From: Chlorops oryzae
Lineage: Eukaryota > Arthropoda > Insecta > Diptera > Chloropidae
Direction: 5' to 3'
Assembly: GCA_020466095.1 (NCBI GenBank)
Contig: CM035807.1
Coordinates: 43,684,286-43,748,285, forward strand
Length of the DNA stretch: 64,000 nucleotides
The first letter of the stretch is position 1, and every line of letters starts with the position of its first letter. Position numbers and translations under genes: made by a program. The notes under the pieces are model-generated. The model did not search any database. It was not told the DNA's origin and was given only the letters and a program-made list of their open reading frames with translations. Positions 42,359-53,026 of this stretch are shown in pieces.

Positions 42359-43985
42359 TTATTTTACAATGATTATTTTTTCTGCATAAATCTGATCGAT
42401 AAGGATTTTTGTTATTGCCAATTCTTCAGTGGATAACTGAATTTCACTTAGGTATATTAACACAATTTTGGTTTTTTCTTTGCTTTATTGCTTTGAAATA
42501 ACTTGGTACAATATGAATTTTGTACCACTGTGCTAGTTTTTTTTCTTTTCTTTAGCTTATAAATGAGTGTACTATCTTAGCATATTGTTATTGGCAGCAT
42601 ATGCCCTGCGTTCAAAAATCACCCTTATTGTGGAATTTTTGAAACTTTGTTAGCACAAGGTATTCCGATTCTACTTCTGTCTGACGCTTTAGTTATTTTG
42701 GTTTACGAGAATTTTGTATTGTCCATTTGGTGAAACTCACATTTGCTTCCTTGGAAAAGATCATCCATTAAAAACAAAAAAATCAAAAGAATAAAAGCAA
42801 TTCAGGTGAACCCCAAACGATTTTGCTGGTAATGCAGCGAATACTGCTTGAGGTAGTGTACACCACCTGCTGACCCTGATACGTTCAAATAGAAGTACAC
42901 TTTCAGTAATGTGTTTGTGTGGAAGCCGGAAATTACGGTGGATAAGGCATAACTTTGGGGTGGGAAGCAACACGTTATGGCTTATAAATATTACATATAA
43001 AAAGGTAACATCAGGTATAACGACATATATATTTGCAGGTTGAATGGCGTAAAGAGAACCTGTCGTGCACATGTCACCCTCATGTATATTTACTTACATC
43101 TCCGTCATGTTTTATTCGATTACATTTCCTTTGGGATTCCTAACCAATTTGTGAAACGCAATTTGAAAGTGTACTACGCGAGCGATGCATTGCAATCATT
43201 TCTACACAGAAAATTTGTGCACTTATTCCAACATAGACCCGCACGTGCGACGATTGTACTTCCCATAGATTAGAAGCATATGCTTCGTACTTAATGGAAA
43301 AATTCATAAGACAACAAAGAGTATGGCTTCGAGCCTACAGAGTAAATTATGTTTTTTTTTTTGTGCCAATTCACTTTTTAAAATGCCTTTGAAACCGCAA
43401 GGGAGTTTAAAAATTTTAATTCGATGGAGAACTTTTATTTTCTTGCAGAGACAGTACAATTTTGCTTTGTGCTTTATTTCTAAACCGTTTTGAAAAATAT
43501 TTACACGTTGGAATTTTCGGTTGCATGAAACTAAACTGAGTTTAATTGCGATACATTGGATGCTACATTCGAATCTAGAGAACATTTGGAATTCATTTCA
43601 AATTCGTTAGAACCAAATAATATTTTTGGTTAGAATTTCACTGGCGGTTAGAGAATAAACCTGAGCCTTGCTTTGCACTCCGGCCTACAAAGCAAATGTT
43701 CAAAGTCCATTTTCCTAAGTCTTACAAGAGAGACAAAAAAAAATTAACTTACATAGTAGCACGGGAATTTTAGTCAGACGAGCCTGACAGGCATATGTTT
43801 ATTGGGGTGTCCCAAAAAAATTTTTTTTTCGTAATTCATAGTTGCACAGGCGGTTATTCGATCTTTTTAACCTTAAGCATATTATCATTTATGACGCACC
43901 CTTTTTGAGTCTTTCTGCCATCGTTTTAAAAGAAAAATGTTCAATCTTTCCGTCTGTGTGGAAAGAGCAAAAGGCTCGATTGGTC
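42359..43985. other. Unassigned
   Basis: No recognisable genes. A short Helitron B scrap (hairpin AGTCAGACGAGCCTGAC) is at 43770-43795. Small frames at 43040-43273 and 43304-43585 have no family resemblance that I can name. Confidence 0.35.
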
Positions 43986-43989
43986 CCGT

Positions 43990-44340
43990 GGTCTATTTTT
44001 AACGAACGATGCGTTCATAAAAAAATGCTAGGGCAGCCAAATTGGGATAGAGGTACCACTGATGCCTAAAAAATGTAGTTACAATTGCGGATGAAACGTC
44101 TTTATGGAACAATTTATAGGTTCTCAGTTCTTTTAAAACTTCAGGATCTTTCAAATGAGTGTAACGAGGAATCTGTATGAATATATTGTTTTCATCACCC
44201 ACCGGGCTATTAACGGCACCTGGAGCTTACACAGTGAACGATTCCAGATTTGATCCTTCAAAAATTTGGCACAGTTCAAGTAGCCCTCTATAGTCTTTTC
44301 TGGGATGATTTACCTCCATTTGAGGTTTGTTAAAACATTT
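43990..44340 (-). pseudogene. Relic of a repeat-borne arthropod protein (RKDYxxLLEL type)
   Basis: Minus-strand frames read HPRKDYRGLLELCQIFEG, APGAVNSPVG and FIQIPRYTHLKDPEVLKELR, RHQWYLYPNLAALAFFYERI. Blocks of the type RxDYxEFLELxxIFLGG ... xHLWYLxxELVxLAFFDxxVS are recalled from an uncharacterised family of arthropod and cnidarian repeat proteins. The family's function is unknown to me. Stops and a deletion between the blocks show that it is dead. Confidence 0.5.
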
Positions 44341-45402
44341 GAGGTAAAAAAAATTTTATTGTCAATTGACTTCCACTTTCTTGAAATGAGAGGAAGAGTT
44401 TTATTTCTGGAAAAGTTGAATCGTCTTCAATATTAAGCGCCTTGAAAGCAGCGGTATTACTCCGAGGAGCTGCTCCCGCCTACTTCCTGTCACGCTTTTG
44501 GAAGCCTGTCAACTTTCTTCCTTTTGTTTTTTATGTCCGGCATAATTTTTCCATCCCAATCTATAGTACATATTCGGACACTACAAGGGAACTCTTTATT
44601 TCCCAAGCTATAGCGCAGCGTTGTTTTTTACGCTCTCTCCATAGCGTAATTTTCGCGATATGAAAGATTTTTAGAGAACGGCTTGTCAGACGTCACTTCG
44701 ACTAATTCCGGCCCTATCAAAGCTTAAGCCCAGGTTCGGGCTTAAAGCTCAAAGCTTTGACTTGCGGCATTATCTATCTTGCTTTAATTTTCAATGTCTT
44801 AAATTTTTCGGCTCGAGATTCAAATTTTAACTCAAACCTTATGACACATATTTTGCGTGCAATCTAATCAGATCCTTAGTAATGCTCTTTATCTCCTTAT
44901 TCGTTCCCCAAATACTCTTCAATTAATCAGCCGTTCTTTGAGCACTCTTTGCGATTCTTAGTTGTTCTTTCAAATGGAAAGTTAGATACCTTTTGAAAAT
45001 TTAAATTTTCGTTTGTGGCATACCCGGGCTAAAAGTTTCAAGGGTTTCATTTAAGAGCCACACACTTTTAGTTCTCAGCGAAGGCATCCTATTTAAAATC
45101 AAATTAAGATACTTAGTGAATTTAACTTATCCATAGTAATCTCAGCTAACCGATCCTTGAAAAAATTCCGATATAATTTAAAATAAAGGCAACCAAGTGC
45201 ATGCCAGACTCGCGTAAGAAATCATTGTCCTATCAAAGTTTTTGTAATATTATATTACATATCGCATAGGTGATTAGTGCTTATTTTTTCAAGTAAAACA
45301 AGTGTTTAATTACCATTGGGAGAGTGGGTGTTGGGAGTTGTGTCTTTGGGTTTTAATTATATCATTTCTACTTGTTATTCAACATTGTTTTTTTCAAAGT
45401 AA
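44341..45402. other. Unassigned
   Basis: Only a small inverted word AAGCCCAGGTTCGGGCTT (44728-44746) stands out; no genes supported. Confidence 0.4.
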
Positions 45403-45823
45403 CACACTGAAAAAAATTATAGCACCATGTGCTTTATTTTGTGAGCGCTAATTGCTATAACTATAGTAGAAAATGGGATAGTAGATCTTTGTTACTGCGT
45501 CTGCTATATTTTATACGAAACTTTAATAGCTGCTATTGCTATAATTTAATATAACCCGTGCTACACCAATAGCAGTTTATGCTATTATTGGTCATAGTTT
45601 TTGCTATATGAACATAATATCTACAGATATAAAATATAGCTACTCCGTGCTATAGCATTTGGTAACTGGCCTAGCACAAGCGACTGAGAAAAAAGAAAAA
45701 TTTTATTTTGTGTTTTGACTTTTTTATTTATTTATTTTAATTAATTTATTATATATTTTTTTTTTGTTTATCTTTTTTTCATTTTAAAATTTCTTTATCT
45801 TATATCTCCTTAAATTTTCTCGC

Positions 45824-45896
45824 CTCCACCGTGCCTCGAACCGCTGACCTCCAGAGTTTGCTGGGCGAATGTCTTAACCATTACGCTAAACGAACG
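45824..45896 (-). other. tRNA-like module 2 in L
   Basis: On the minus strand TTTAGCGTAATGGTTAAGAC and CAGCGGTTCGAGGCACGG; it is the reverse of the module at 26206-26274. Confidence 0.6.
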
Positions 45897-46147
45897 AATT
45901 TAATGTCTTGGTCAAAATGCTAACTTGAGTTTATGGTTGCTCAGGTCTTGGGAAACGTGCTTAAAAAATATTTTCACTCCAAAAATTAATTACTTGAAAA
46001 TAAACCCATTACAAAAAAAAAAATAATAGTAACCTTAAAAATTTTGGGGAAAATTTTTGTCTTCCCAAACAACTGAACTTTGAACAAACAAAAAAAATGT
46101 AATTTATAAAATAAAGTACAAAAAAAAAAAAATATTTAGGGAATATC

Positions 46148-46222
46148 CCCGCCGCCAACATGGATCGAACCCCGAAGCTCTCGACTGTTATTTTATAGTT
46201 TGGACCACCAAGCTATCAAACA
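46148..46222 (-). other. tRNA-like module 1 in L
   Basis: On the minus strand TTTGATAGCTTGGTGGTCCA (A-box-like) and GGGGTTCGATCCATGTTGGC (B box). It corresponds to the C-family module 1, with the same spacing to module 2. Confidence 0.6.
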
Positions 46223-46692
46223 CTTTTTGGGGAGTTGATCAGAATGCGAACTTAAAGCAGTCAACAGGGAGGAGCAGATAAAAGGGAGAATTGCGAAAGA
46301 GATGCAATGAGATGAGAGCACATTTCAAGGCATAGTAGAGAGCGAGAGAGAGAGTAAACGAGAGCGAATTTGAATAGAGAGAGATTGAAATGAATATAAT
46401 TTACTCATTATAGCTGCATATGCTATGTAAATAGCCGTAGATGCTTTAAAATCATTCTCCTACAGCTATATTCATTTACTAACAAAATATAGCTATGTTG
46501 GCTGTGTTTGTTTGAAATCAAGACATTTCGCTAGCTGAAATTCATATAAAATATAGCAAATGCAGTAATAACGCCGTTGCTATAGTTTATAGCGAGCAAG
46601 TAGTAGTTCTGTTTTTTGAGTGTATGTTGTTAGCGTTTCCTCAAACGACGGGTTTATATAACTGCTGACTGTGTCAGTTGACTAATAAGAAA

Positions 46693-47331
46693 CAAGTATG
46701 AAAGCCAAAGTCGGTCGAGCCCGAATTTGAAATACCCAGCGTCCCGACATTACTGGCGCACTATGTTTTTCCTCTCCATTTGTGGGCGTGGCAGTGGGTG
46801 AGCCACATTAATTTTTTTCCTACACCTTTCATTCGCCTTGGTCAACCTATGTTCTGAATTTGAAGCTTCTACGCCTTTTACTTCACAAGTTACGATAAAC
46901 CCTTTTTTGTCGGCCTATTTGTGGGCGTGGCTCGAGGAGGACGGCGTGCATTTTTTTCCACGATATGTCACTTTTCGTAGTTTACCAGTACACCAAATAG
47001 CAATAAAATGTGTAGAGTGGTTCGCAAGTTACAAGCTTTTTACTGAAAACACATTAAATTCACTTGTGGGCGTGGCAGTGGGCGAATGTCTCCCATTTTA
47101 ACTTTCGATCATACTCGGATCCCGATATACGTGTGCGCCAAATTTCGACTTGGTTGGTCCAGCCGTTTTGGAGGAGATCCCACCACGGACGGACGGACAG
47201 ACGCACATGTCTAAATCGATTCAGTTTTTATCCTGATCAAGAATATATATATATGTCTATATCTACGGAGCTTAGCTCTGGCTGTTACAAGATTCGCACA
47301 AAACTAGTATACTCTGCTTACGCTGTGTATT
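46693..47331 (-). mobile_element. Helitron family A copy 3
   Basis: Starts CAAGTATGAAAGCCAAAGTC with a hairpin, GACGGACGGACAGACG microsatellite remnant near 47188, and ends TCTGCTTACGCTGTGTATTA. It is shorter than A1 by internal loss of tandem units. Confidence 0.75.
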
Positions 47332-47574
47332 AAAACAGTCACGGGTACTAGTGCAATTCTTTTAAGCCGGCCCATGGTTAAGCTTAGCACCGTTTCTATC
47401 ACTATTCTAAATTAAATTTTTTAAGAAAAAAAAAAATAAACTGTACATAAAACCACATCGTTCTGCTTATAAAATATTGATACGTATTAGATGAGCCAGC
47501 ATGTTGGTGCAGTTTATCATCCCTATTATTGTTAACCGACTAATTACAATATATGAAAAATCTTTAACGAAAAA
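47332..47574. other. Unassigned
   Basis: Short AT-rich spacer without features. Confidence 0.4.
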
Positions 47575-47577
47575 TTA

Positions 47578-48674
47578 CACTGCTCAACAATAAAATTGCC
47601 TTTGACTTGAAACCAATTTTTTTTTTTTAGTATTTGTTTCGCTGAATCTCAATATATGCGTAAAATTTGAAAGTTAGCTCGCGTTTTTTAAATATCCGCT
47701 AAGAAAGGTTTTGCGAATTTTTGTCAATATTTTTTAGTCGTAGCCCCATTATCGTTCGACCGTTTCAAAAAAAACTTTAATTTATATGAAAGAAGAGTAA
47801 AAATACAACATATTCTTCATACATATGGATGAAATCGGTTCACCAGTTTAGGCGCTATAGGTCGATAAAGGCGAGAATTTTATGAAGTTTTTAACCATTT
47901 TGTACAAAAACTTGATTTCAAACCCATATAATTTCCGAAAAAGGTCCGGTATTAAAGTTCAGGCTATCTTACGTAAAAGAGTGGATTTCTAAGAGCATTT
48001 CAAGACCAAGGAAAAAAAAAATCCGATCAATGGTTCATATTTTAATTGGGTTTTTAGAAAAAATGAGACGACTTTTTTTACGCCGGAAAATATGCCACAA
48101 TTTTTTTTATTTCTGTCTTTAAGTTATATTAATATATAAAAAAAATGTGGCATATTTTCCGGCGTAAAAAAAGTCGTCTCATTTTTTCTAAAAACCCAAT
48201 TAAAATATGAACCATTGATCGGATTTTTTTTTCCTTGGTCTTGAAATGCTCTTAGAAATCCACTCTTTTACGTAAGATAGCCTGAACTTAAATACCGGAC
48301 CTTTTTCGGAAATTATATGGGTTTGAAATCAAGTTTTTGTACAAAATTGTTAAAAACTTCATAAAATTCTCGCCTTTATCGACCTATAGCGCCTAAACTG
48401 TTGAACCGATTTCATCCATATGTATGAAGAATATGTTGTATTTTTACTCTTCTTTCATATAAGTTAAAGTTTTTTTGAAACGGTCGAACGATAATGGGGC
48501 TACGACTAAAAAATATTGACAAAAATTCGCAAAACCTTTCTTAACGGATATTTAAAAAACCCGAGCTAACTTTCAAATTTTACGCATATATTGAGATTCA
48601 GCGAAACAAATACTACAAAAAAAAATTGGTTTCAAGTCAAAGGCACGCAAAAAGTTCGATTTTGTTGTGCAGTG
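47578..48674. mobile_element. Palindromic PIF/Harbinger-like element, about 0.5-kb arms
   Basis: CACTGCTCAACAA at the left and TTGTTGTGCAGTG at the right, with a 3-bp TTA duplication (47575-47577, 48675-48677). From 47600 to 48110 the sequence is mirrored almost perfectly by 48125-48645. A TTA/TAA target duplication fits PIF/Harbinger. No coding capacity was found; the whole element can fold into one hairpin. Confidence 0.82.
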
Positions 48675-48702
48675 TTATCAATTTATATCGCACCCTTGCT
48701 TA

Positions 48703-49179
48703 GGGCCAATATTACCAAGCATATTTAAAAAAGTTTTAAAAATAAAATCTGATTTTAATTTTCACCAACGAAATTTTTAAAATATTTTTTTTTTAATTTT
48801 AAACTACCTCAGCAGGGTGTTTAAGTTTTTTTTTATGATATGGTAACAGCCCTGTTTTGGGCGGTAGAAAAACAGCTGATTACATTCATTCTAAAATTTT
48901 ACGGAAAAAATCTGCGCAAAACGAAACATACAATGCTTTAAATTTATGGATTCGGATTACAGCGATATGAGACTGATGAAAAATCGCGCGCACACTGCTC
49001 CATGCTCTAAAATAATATTTCAATCATTTGTGAATTTGACTGACTACCCTGACAGTGGAGCGTGCTGCCACATTTTGCTATACTTAAAAAAGTTGCATAT
49101 TGAAAATGAAATTTAAAATAAAAAATTTTTTAATTTAATTTTAAAATTTTTTTAAATATGTTTGGTAATATTGGCCCTT
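48703..49179. mobile_element. PIF/Harbinger-type MITE (GGGCCAATATTACCAA ends)
   Basis: GGGCCAATATTACCAAGCAT and the complement ending GGTAATATTGGCCC are about 30-base inverted termini around 477 bp. TTA flanks both sides (48700-48702, 49180-49182). GGGCC starts and TTA targets are usual for PIF/Harbinger MITEs. The 22 bases before it (to 48677) include a scrap of MITE G (ATATCGCACCCTTGC). Confidence 0.85.
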
Positions 49180-49182
49180 AGT

Positions 49183-49378
49183 GTTTAAAATAAGGATTTG
49201 TGACAACTACCGAAAAATATTTCTCAACTACCGACCTTTTTTTTTTTTGACGTGAGAACGTCTATTAAATCGATGATAGGACATTCTATCTGCAAAAAAT
49301 TACAACAGAAAACTCAATGTGCGTGTGCACACAAACACACTCAAATACACAAAACTTCAAACCATTTAGAACAGAGAG
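49183..49378. repeat. ACTACCGA word fragment
   Basis: GTGTTTAAAATAAGG followed by AACTACCGA words. A related inverted piece lies at 59325-59405 (GCCAACTACCGAAATG, CTTATTTTAAGCACT), so this is one end of a dispersed repeat whose other end was not found. Confidence 0.45.
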
Positions 49379-49652
49379 TTCCCTTCAGTACGCGGAACTA
49401 CTTCCGAGCTAACGAAATCGCTAGCTACCGGTATGTGGGGGGTAGTTCCTCGTCAATCTACTTTGAATGTTTTTCAGCGGAGAATTTAACACGGCGATGT
49501 CCTAGGCGGTAGGCAATCGCCACCGCTTCGCTTACCTTTAGCTAGTGAAATCGGTAGTTCCAGCCATCACTTTTTGCGTTTCTTTCAGCTGCCAAGGAAT
49601 GTGTTTTCAATGGATTTCATGTATTACGTCAATAGGAGTCCCAGAACTTCAA

Positions 49653-49750
49653 GGTGTCGTAGCTTAGAGTGTAGGACATTCGCCTCGCAATCGGAAGGTT
49701 TCTGGTTCGAATCCCGCTGGAAAGTTTTTTTTTTTTTTTTTTTTTTTTTT
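49653..49750 (+). other. tRNA-like module plus T24 tract in Q
   Basis: TCGTAGCTTAGAGTGTAGGA (A-box-like) and CTGGTTCGAATCCCGCTGG (B box), followed by AAAG and about 24 T's. The body looks tRNA-like, but the ends do not pair. Confidence 0.65.
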
Positions 49751-50029
49751 AAAGGTGGTTTTCCCTGCTCTGCCAGAAATAAAATGTATCAGAAATTTTC
49801 CGAGGTGGTTTTTCGTTTCTGACAGCACTAGAGAGATCCCCTTAACCTTAAAAAATAATAAATTAAAATAAAAACGATAATTTCGAAATTGCTATCAATT
49901 TTTTTACGAGTTGACGGGCACGAAATTCTAAATACACCATGACAAATCCAGGACAAAGTTGACCGATAAATTTCTTTCACTTCAAAGTTTTTCGCATTTT
50001 TCGAATTTTACCATTTCTCCAAATTTTTT

Positions 50030-50104
50030 CGTCAGCGCTGGGGATTGAACTCGAACCTCCAGCTCCTAAGCACAAATGCTTTACGCTACACCACGAAGTC
50101 ACAT
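50030..50104 (-). other. tRNA-like module in Q, convergent
   Basis: On the minus strand TCGTGGTGTAGCGTAAAGCA (A-box-like) and GAGGTTCGAGTTCAATCCCC (B box). It points toward the T24 module. Confidence 0.55.
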
Positions 50105-50505
50105 GACTCACGCGTGCCAAATATGTTATATATACTATAGCTTACATAAGACACTACCTTGGGGTGCTGATATAGCTACTTAGGAGTGGGTACCGAAATA
50201 GTTAGCTAAAATAGGGCAATCGCCACTTTCTGTACTGAAGGGTTCACTCTCATGAGAAAGCAAATCATCTCAATCGTCTCTCACAAGCAGACAAGGCGAA
50301 AATATGCAAACGTCCAAATACAAATTTACGTATGGCTATGGGCGCACACACACATTCACACATGTCACGCAACCCAGTAGTCACCCAGCAAACATTTACG
50401 CTTACTAAACAATTGGAAGTAACTTGCGCCCGCAAACAAAAGGCTTGGATCCAAGTGTTGGAATTTATTTGGATTCAAGTGTAAATAACCAAACGGCTCC
50501 CTTTT

Positions 50506-51411
50506 TATACCCAGCGTAAGGGGTAATTAGTTTTGGAAATCTTGAACAGAGAATTAAGCTCCGAATATAGAAAAATGTTATAAAATGATCAGGATCAAAA
50601 ACTGAATCATTTAGACATTCGCTGTCCGCTGTCCGTTGTCCGTCGTCGTCCGTCGTCTGTCTCGCCGTCCTGTCGGATCTCTCCGAAACGCTGACCAATC
50701 AAGTCGAAATTTGGACACAGGTATATCGGATCCGAGTATGTCCTAAGTAAAATGGGAGACATCGCCACTGCACGCCCATATGATATTTTCAGTAATGCTT
50801 GTACTTGCGACATAACAATCATTGATTGGTGTACTGTTAACTCGAAGGATATCTGAAAAATGGAGCGCACTCGAGCCGCACATAAGCCAAATAGCTTATC
50901 GTAACTTGTGAAGTAAAGTGAGAAGCTTCAATTGCAACTAGGTCACCAGCGAATGAAGTGTAGGAATTTTTTATGGCCCCACTCACGCCAAAAATGAAGA
51001 TTTCGTAACTTCGAAAAGCGTAGAAGTCGATTCGCAACATAGTTCACAAGGCGAATGAAAGGTGTAGAAAATTTTGTGCCTCCCACTGCCACGCACATAA
51101 GATTTCTAACTTCCGAAGTAAAATGGCGTAGAACGCTTCAAATTCACAACATGGTTCACAATGGCGAATGAGGTGTACGGAACACATTCATTTTATGTCA
51201 CGCAACCCATAGTCAGCCCAAAAGAAGATTTCGTACTTCCGAACTAAAAGCTAGAGTTCGAAGTGCAACATAGCGTTCACCAGCGAAAAAAGGCTGTACG
51301 GAATCAATTAGTTGCCCTCCACTGCCCGCCAATTATTGAGCAATTACAAGTGCTCATAATGTCGACGCTGGGTATTTCAAAGTCGGCTTGACCGACTTTG
51401 CTTCTTACTTG
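50506..51411 (+). mobile_element. Helitron family A copy 4, riddled with small deletions
   Basis: Starts TATACCCAGCGTAAGGGGTA and ends GTCGGCTTGACCGACTTTGC, CTTCTTACTTG. Compared with A1 it lacks one to a few bases roughly every ten positions (ATCATTTAG for ATCGATTTAG, AAACGCTGACC for AAACGGCTGGACC, CGAATATAG for CGGAGATATAG) but shows few substitutions. Extra tandem units of the GTAAAAGGCGTAGAAG block are present in the right half. Confidence 0.8.
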
Positions 51412-51504
51412 TTATTCAATTGGATTTGAGATTGGAAAACATATAAATCCAAGCAATCGAATTAAATATATTCCAAGCCTAAACAAGCAGTACCAATCCG
51501 ATGT

Positions 51505-51557
51505 AGGCGGGTTCAATCCCCGCTGCGGCGAGGGTTTTTTTTTTTTTTTTTTTTTTT
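51505..51557 (+). other. Half tRNA-like module plus T21 tract in D
   Basis: GGCGGGTTCAATCCCCGCTG is a B box followed by CGGCGAGGG and about 21 T's. The A-box half is missing and replaced by arm words, as in K. Confidence 0.55.
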
Positions 51558-51792
51558 GAATACATAGGTAGATAATATAACATTTAAATAATATTTCAAA
51601 ACTTAGAGGAATATCTAGCTTTCATCCAAACATTTATAAAAAAAAAATTTTTTTTTAAAGCACATGCATTACGTTTCTGACGACCGGATATGAACCTAAA
51701 TTTATAACTGCCAACTTTCTTTCTCCCCTCTAAGTGGATCAAATTTTACCTCAGATATCTTTCTACGTCCCAATTTTTCCACAATCTTTTTT

Positions 51793-51875
51793 CGCCCGCG
51801 ACAGGAATCGAACTCGAGCCCTCCAGGTTACAAATCGCAACACGCTCCCATTACGCTACCGAGAGATCTCATTCG
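51793..51875 (-). other. tRNA-like module in D, convergent
   Basis: On the minus strand CGGTAGCGTAATGGGAGCGT (A-box-like) and GAGTTCGATTCCTGTCGCG (B box), followed by GGCGAAAAAAGATTG. It is the reverse match of the M module at 20618-20692. Confidence 0.65.
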
Positions 51876-52311
51876 CGCGTGCTAGAATTAATATATTAGC
51901 GTTCGAAAAAATCGAACTGTAGACACCTCGTATGTATGAACGATGTATGTACGGATTTGTGAAGTACTTGAGAAATTTAACGTTTCCCAAACACATTTGG
52001 AAAGCGTTTGGGAAATGTTTGCGAATTTAATATAGCACATATATGCTTGGAAAAAGTTTGGAAAATTTCTTGGAAACAAATGAATAGTAAGCACCTTTGT
52101 AAAAAGCTTATGCAAATGTTTGCTGGGCAGTAGGTCGCCCCCGATATTTGTGACATGCCAAAGTGCCAGTCCTTGATGACTAGCCATTTCACCTACCACA
52201 TGAACCTGAAAGAGTAGATAGGCCTCAGCTCACATTTCCCTATTCGCTGCGTATGATTGTTTTTGCTGTTGTCTGCTTTTACGTCGCATTCTGATCATTT
52301 GCCCGTCAAGC

Positions 52312-52384
52312 GTTCGATAGCGCAGTGGTTCAAACTATGACTCGATTGCCGGGAGGTTCGGGGTTCAATCCCTGCGGGCGGCGA
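52312..52384 (+). other. tRNA-like module 1 in C2
   Basis: TTCGATAGCGCAGTGGTTCA and CGGGGTTCAATCCCTGCG, a close match to C1 module 1. Confidence 0.65.
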
Positions 52385-52618
52385 GAATTTTTCCTAAATT
52401 TGTTACTTTTGTTATAAATTAGAGTTTTTTTTTTGTTCATAGTTCAGTTATTTTGGAAGACATTTTCCCCTAAAATTTTAAGGTTTTATTATTTTTTTTT
52501 TTTTTAATGGTTCATTTTCAAGTAAACAATTTTTGGAGTGAAAAAATTCGTTAAATACGTTTCCCAAAATCTGAGCAACGCTAAACTCAAGTGAGCATTT
52601 TGACCAAGAAATTAAATT

Positions 52619-52692
52619 CGTTCGTTTAGCGTAATGGTTAAGGCGTTCGCCCAGCGATCTGGTGGTCAGCGGTTCGAGGCTCGGTGGAGGCG
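52619..52692 (+). other. tRNA-like module 2 in C2
   Basis: TTTAGCGTAATGGTTAAGGC and CAGCGGTTCGAGGCTCGG, a close match to C1 module 2. Confidence 0.65.
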
Positions 52693-53026
52693 TGAAAATT
52701 TTAAAAGAAGTAAGATAAAAAGATTTAAAATAAAAAATAGATAAACAAAAAAATATAATAATTAATAAAATATATAAATTTAAAAAAATTCATAACAAAA
52801 AATGAAATTTTTCTTTTTCTCAGCCGCTGGTGCTAGGCCATTTTCCTGCCCCTTTCCGCTAGCGAAATGACTGGTTAAAGGTGGCGCATAAAAGGACGAC
52901 CTGTCCCCGGCAATGAGATCGTAATGTTAAATTCGCCAGCGTCTTGGATAGGAAAGGGACCGACCCCCGACACCCAGTGACTAGTGAAAGCGCTAGTGTT
53001 GTGGTGGCTCCGCTGACTACTGGGAA

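Larger units (their letters stand above)
45405..46622. mobile_element. TIR element L (CACTGAAAAAA ends) with GCTATA words
   Basis: CACTGAAAAAAATTATAGC at the left and TTTTTTGAGTG at the right are imperfect inverted ends. Flanks are CA and TA (one mismatch). Both arms (45420-45665, 46395-46610) contain at least 20 GCTAT/ATAGC words on both strands. The core is the reverse complement of the C-family core, with two minus-strand tRNA-like modules, although the C and L ends are unrelated. Confidence 0.75.
49381..50242. mobile_element. TIR element Q (CCCTTCAGTAC ends, TT duplication)
   Basis: CCCTTCAGTACGCGG at the left mirrors TCTGTACTGAAGGG at the right. TT flanks both (49379-49380, 50243-50244). 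Arms carry GGTAGTTCC and GGCAATCGCCAC words. The core has a plus-strand tRNA-like module with a T24 tract and a convergent minus-strand module. 862 bp, non-coding. Confidence 0.8.
50384..52127. mobile_element. TIR element D (CCCAGCAAACATTT ends, CA duplication)
   Basis: CCCAGCAAACATTTACGC at the left mirrors GCAAATGTTTGCTGGG at the right. CA flanks both (50382-50383, 52128-52129), and removing D restores the C2 terminus exactly. Arms contain AATCCAAGC, CAAGTGT and GTTTGGAAA words. Helitron A4 is inserted at 50506-51411. The core has a half tRNA-like module + T21 tract (51505-51557) and a convergent module (51793-51870). Confidence 0.9.
50373..53024. mobile_element. TIR element C2 (CCCAGTAGTCAG ends, AA duplication), split by D
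   Basis: CCCAGTAGTCA is followed by element D and resumes CAGTAGGTCGCCCCCGATAT at 52128. The right end is CGCTGACTACTGGG, with AA on both sides (50371-50372, 53025-53026). Without D it is about 0.9 kb and aligns with C1 and the core of L. It proves the C1/C2 boundaries independently. Confidence 0.88.

Noticed and set aside
43040..43273. 77-residue plus-strand frame
   Set aside because: No resemblance to any family I recognise, no promoter or splice context, and typical of chance frames in this window.
49653..49723. Functional tRNA gene
   Set aside because: A and B boxes and a tRNA-sized body are present, but the 5' and 3' ends do not pair into an acceptor stem, and the unit sits with a T24 tract inside a TIR element. 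The same applies to the other tRNA-like modules.
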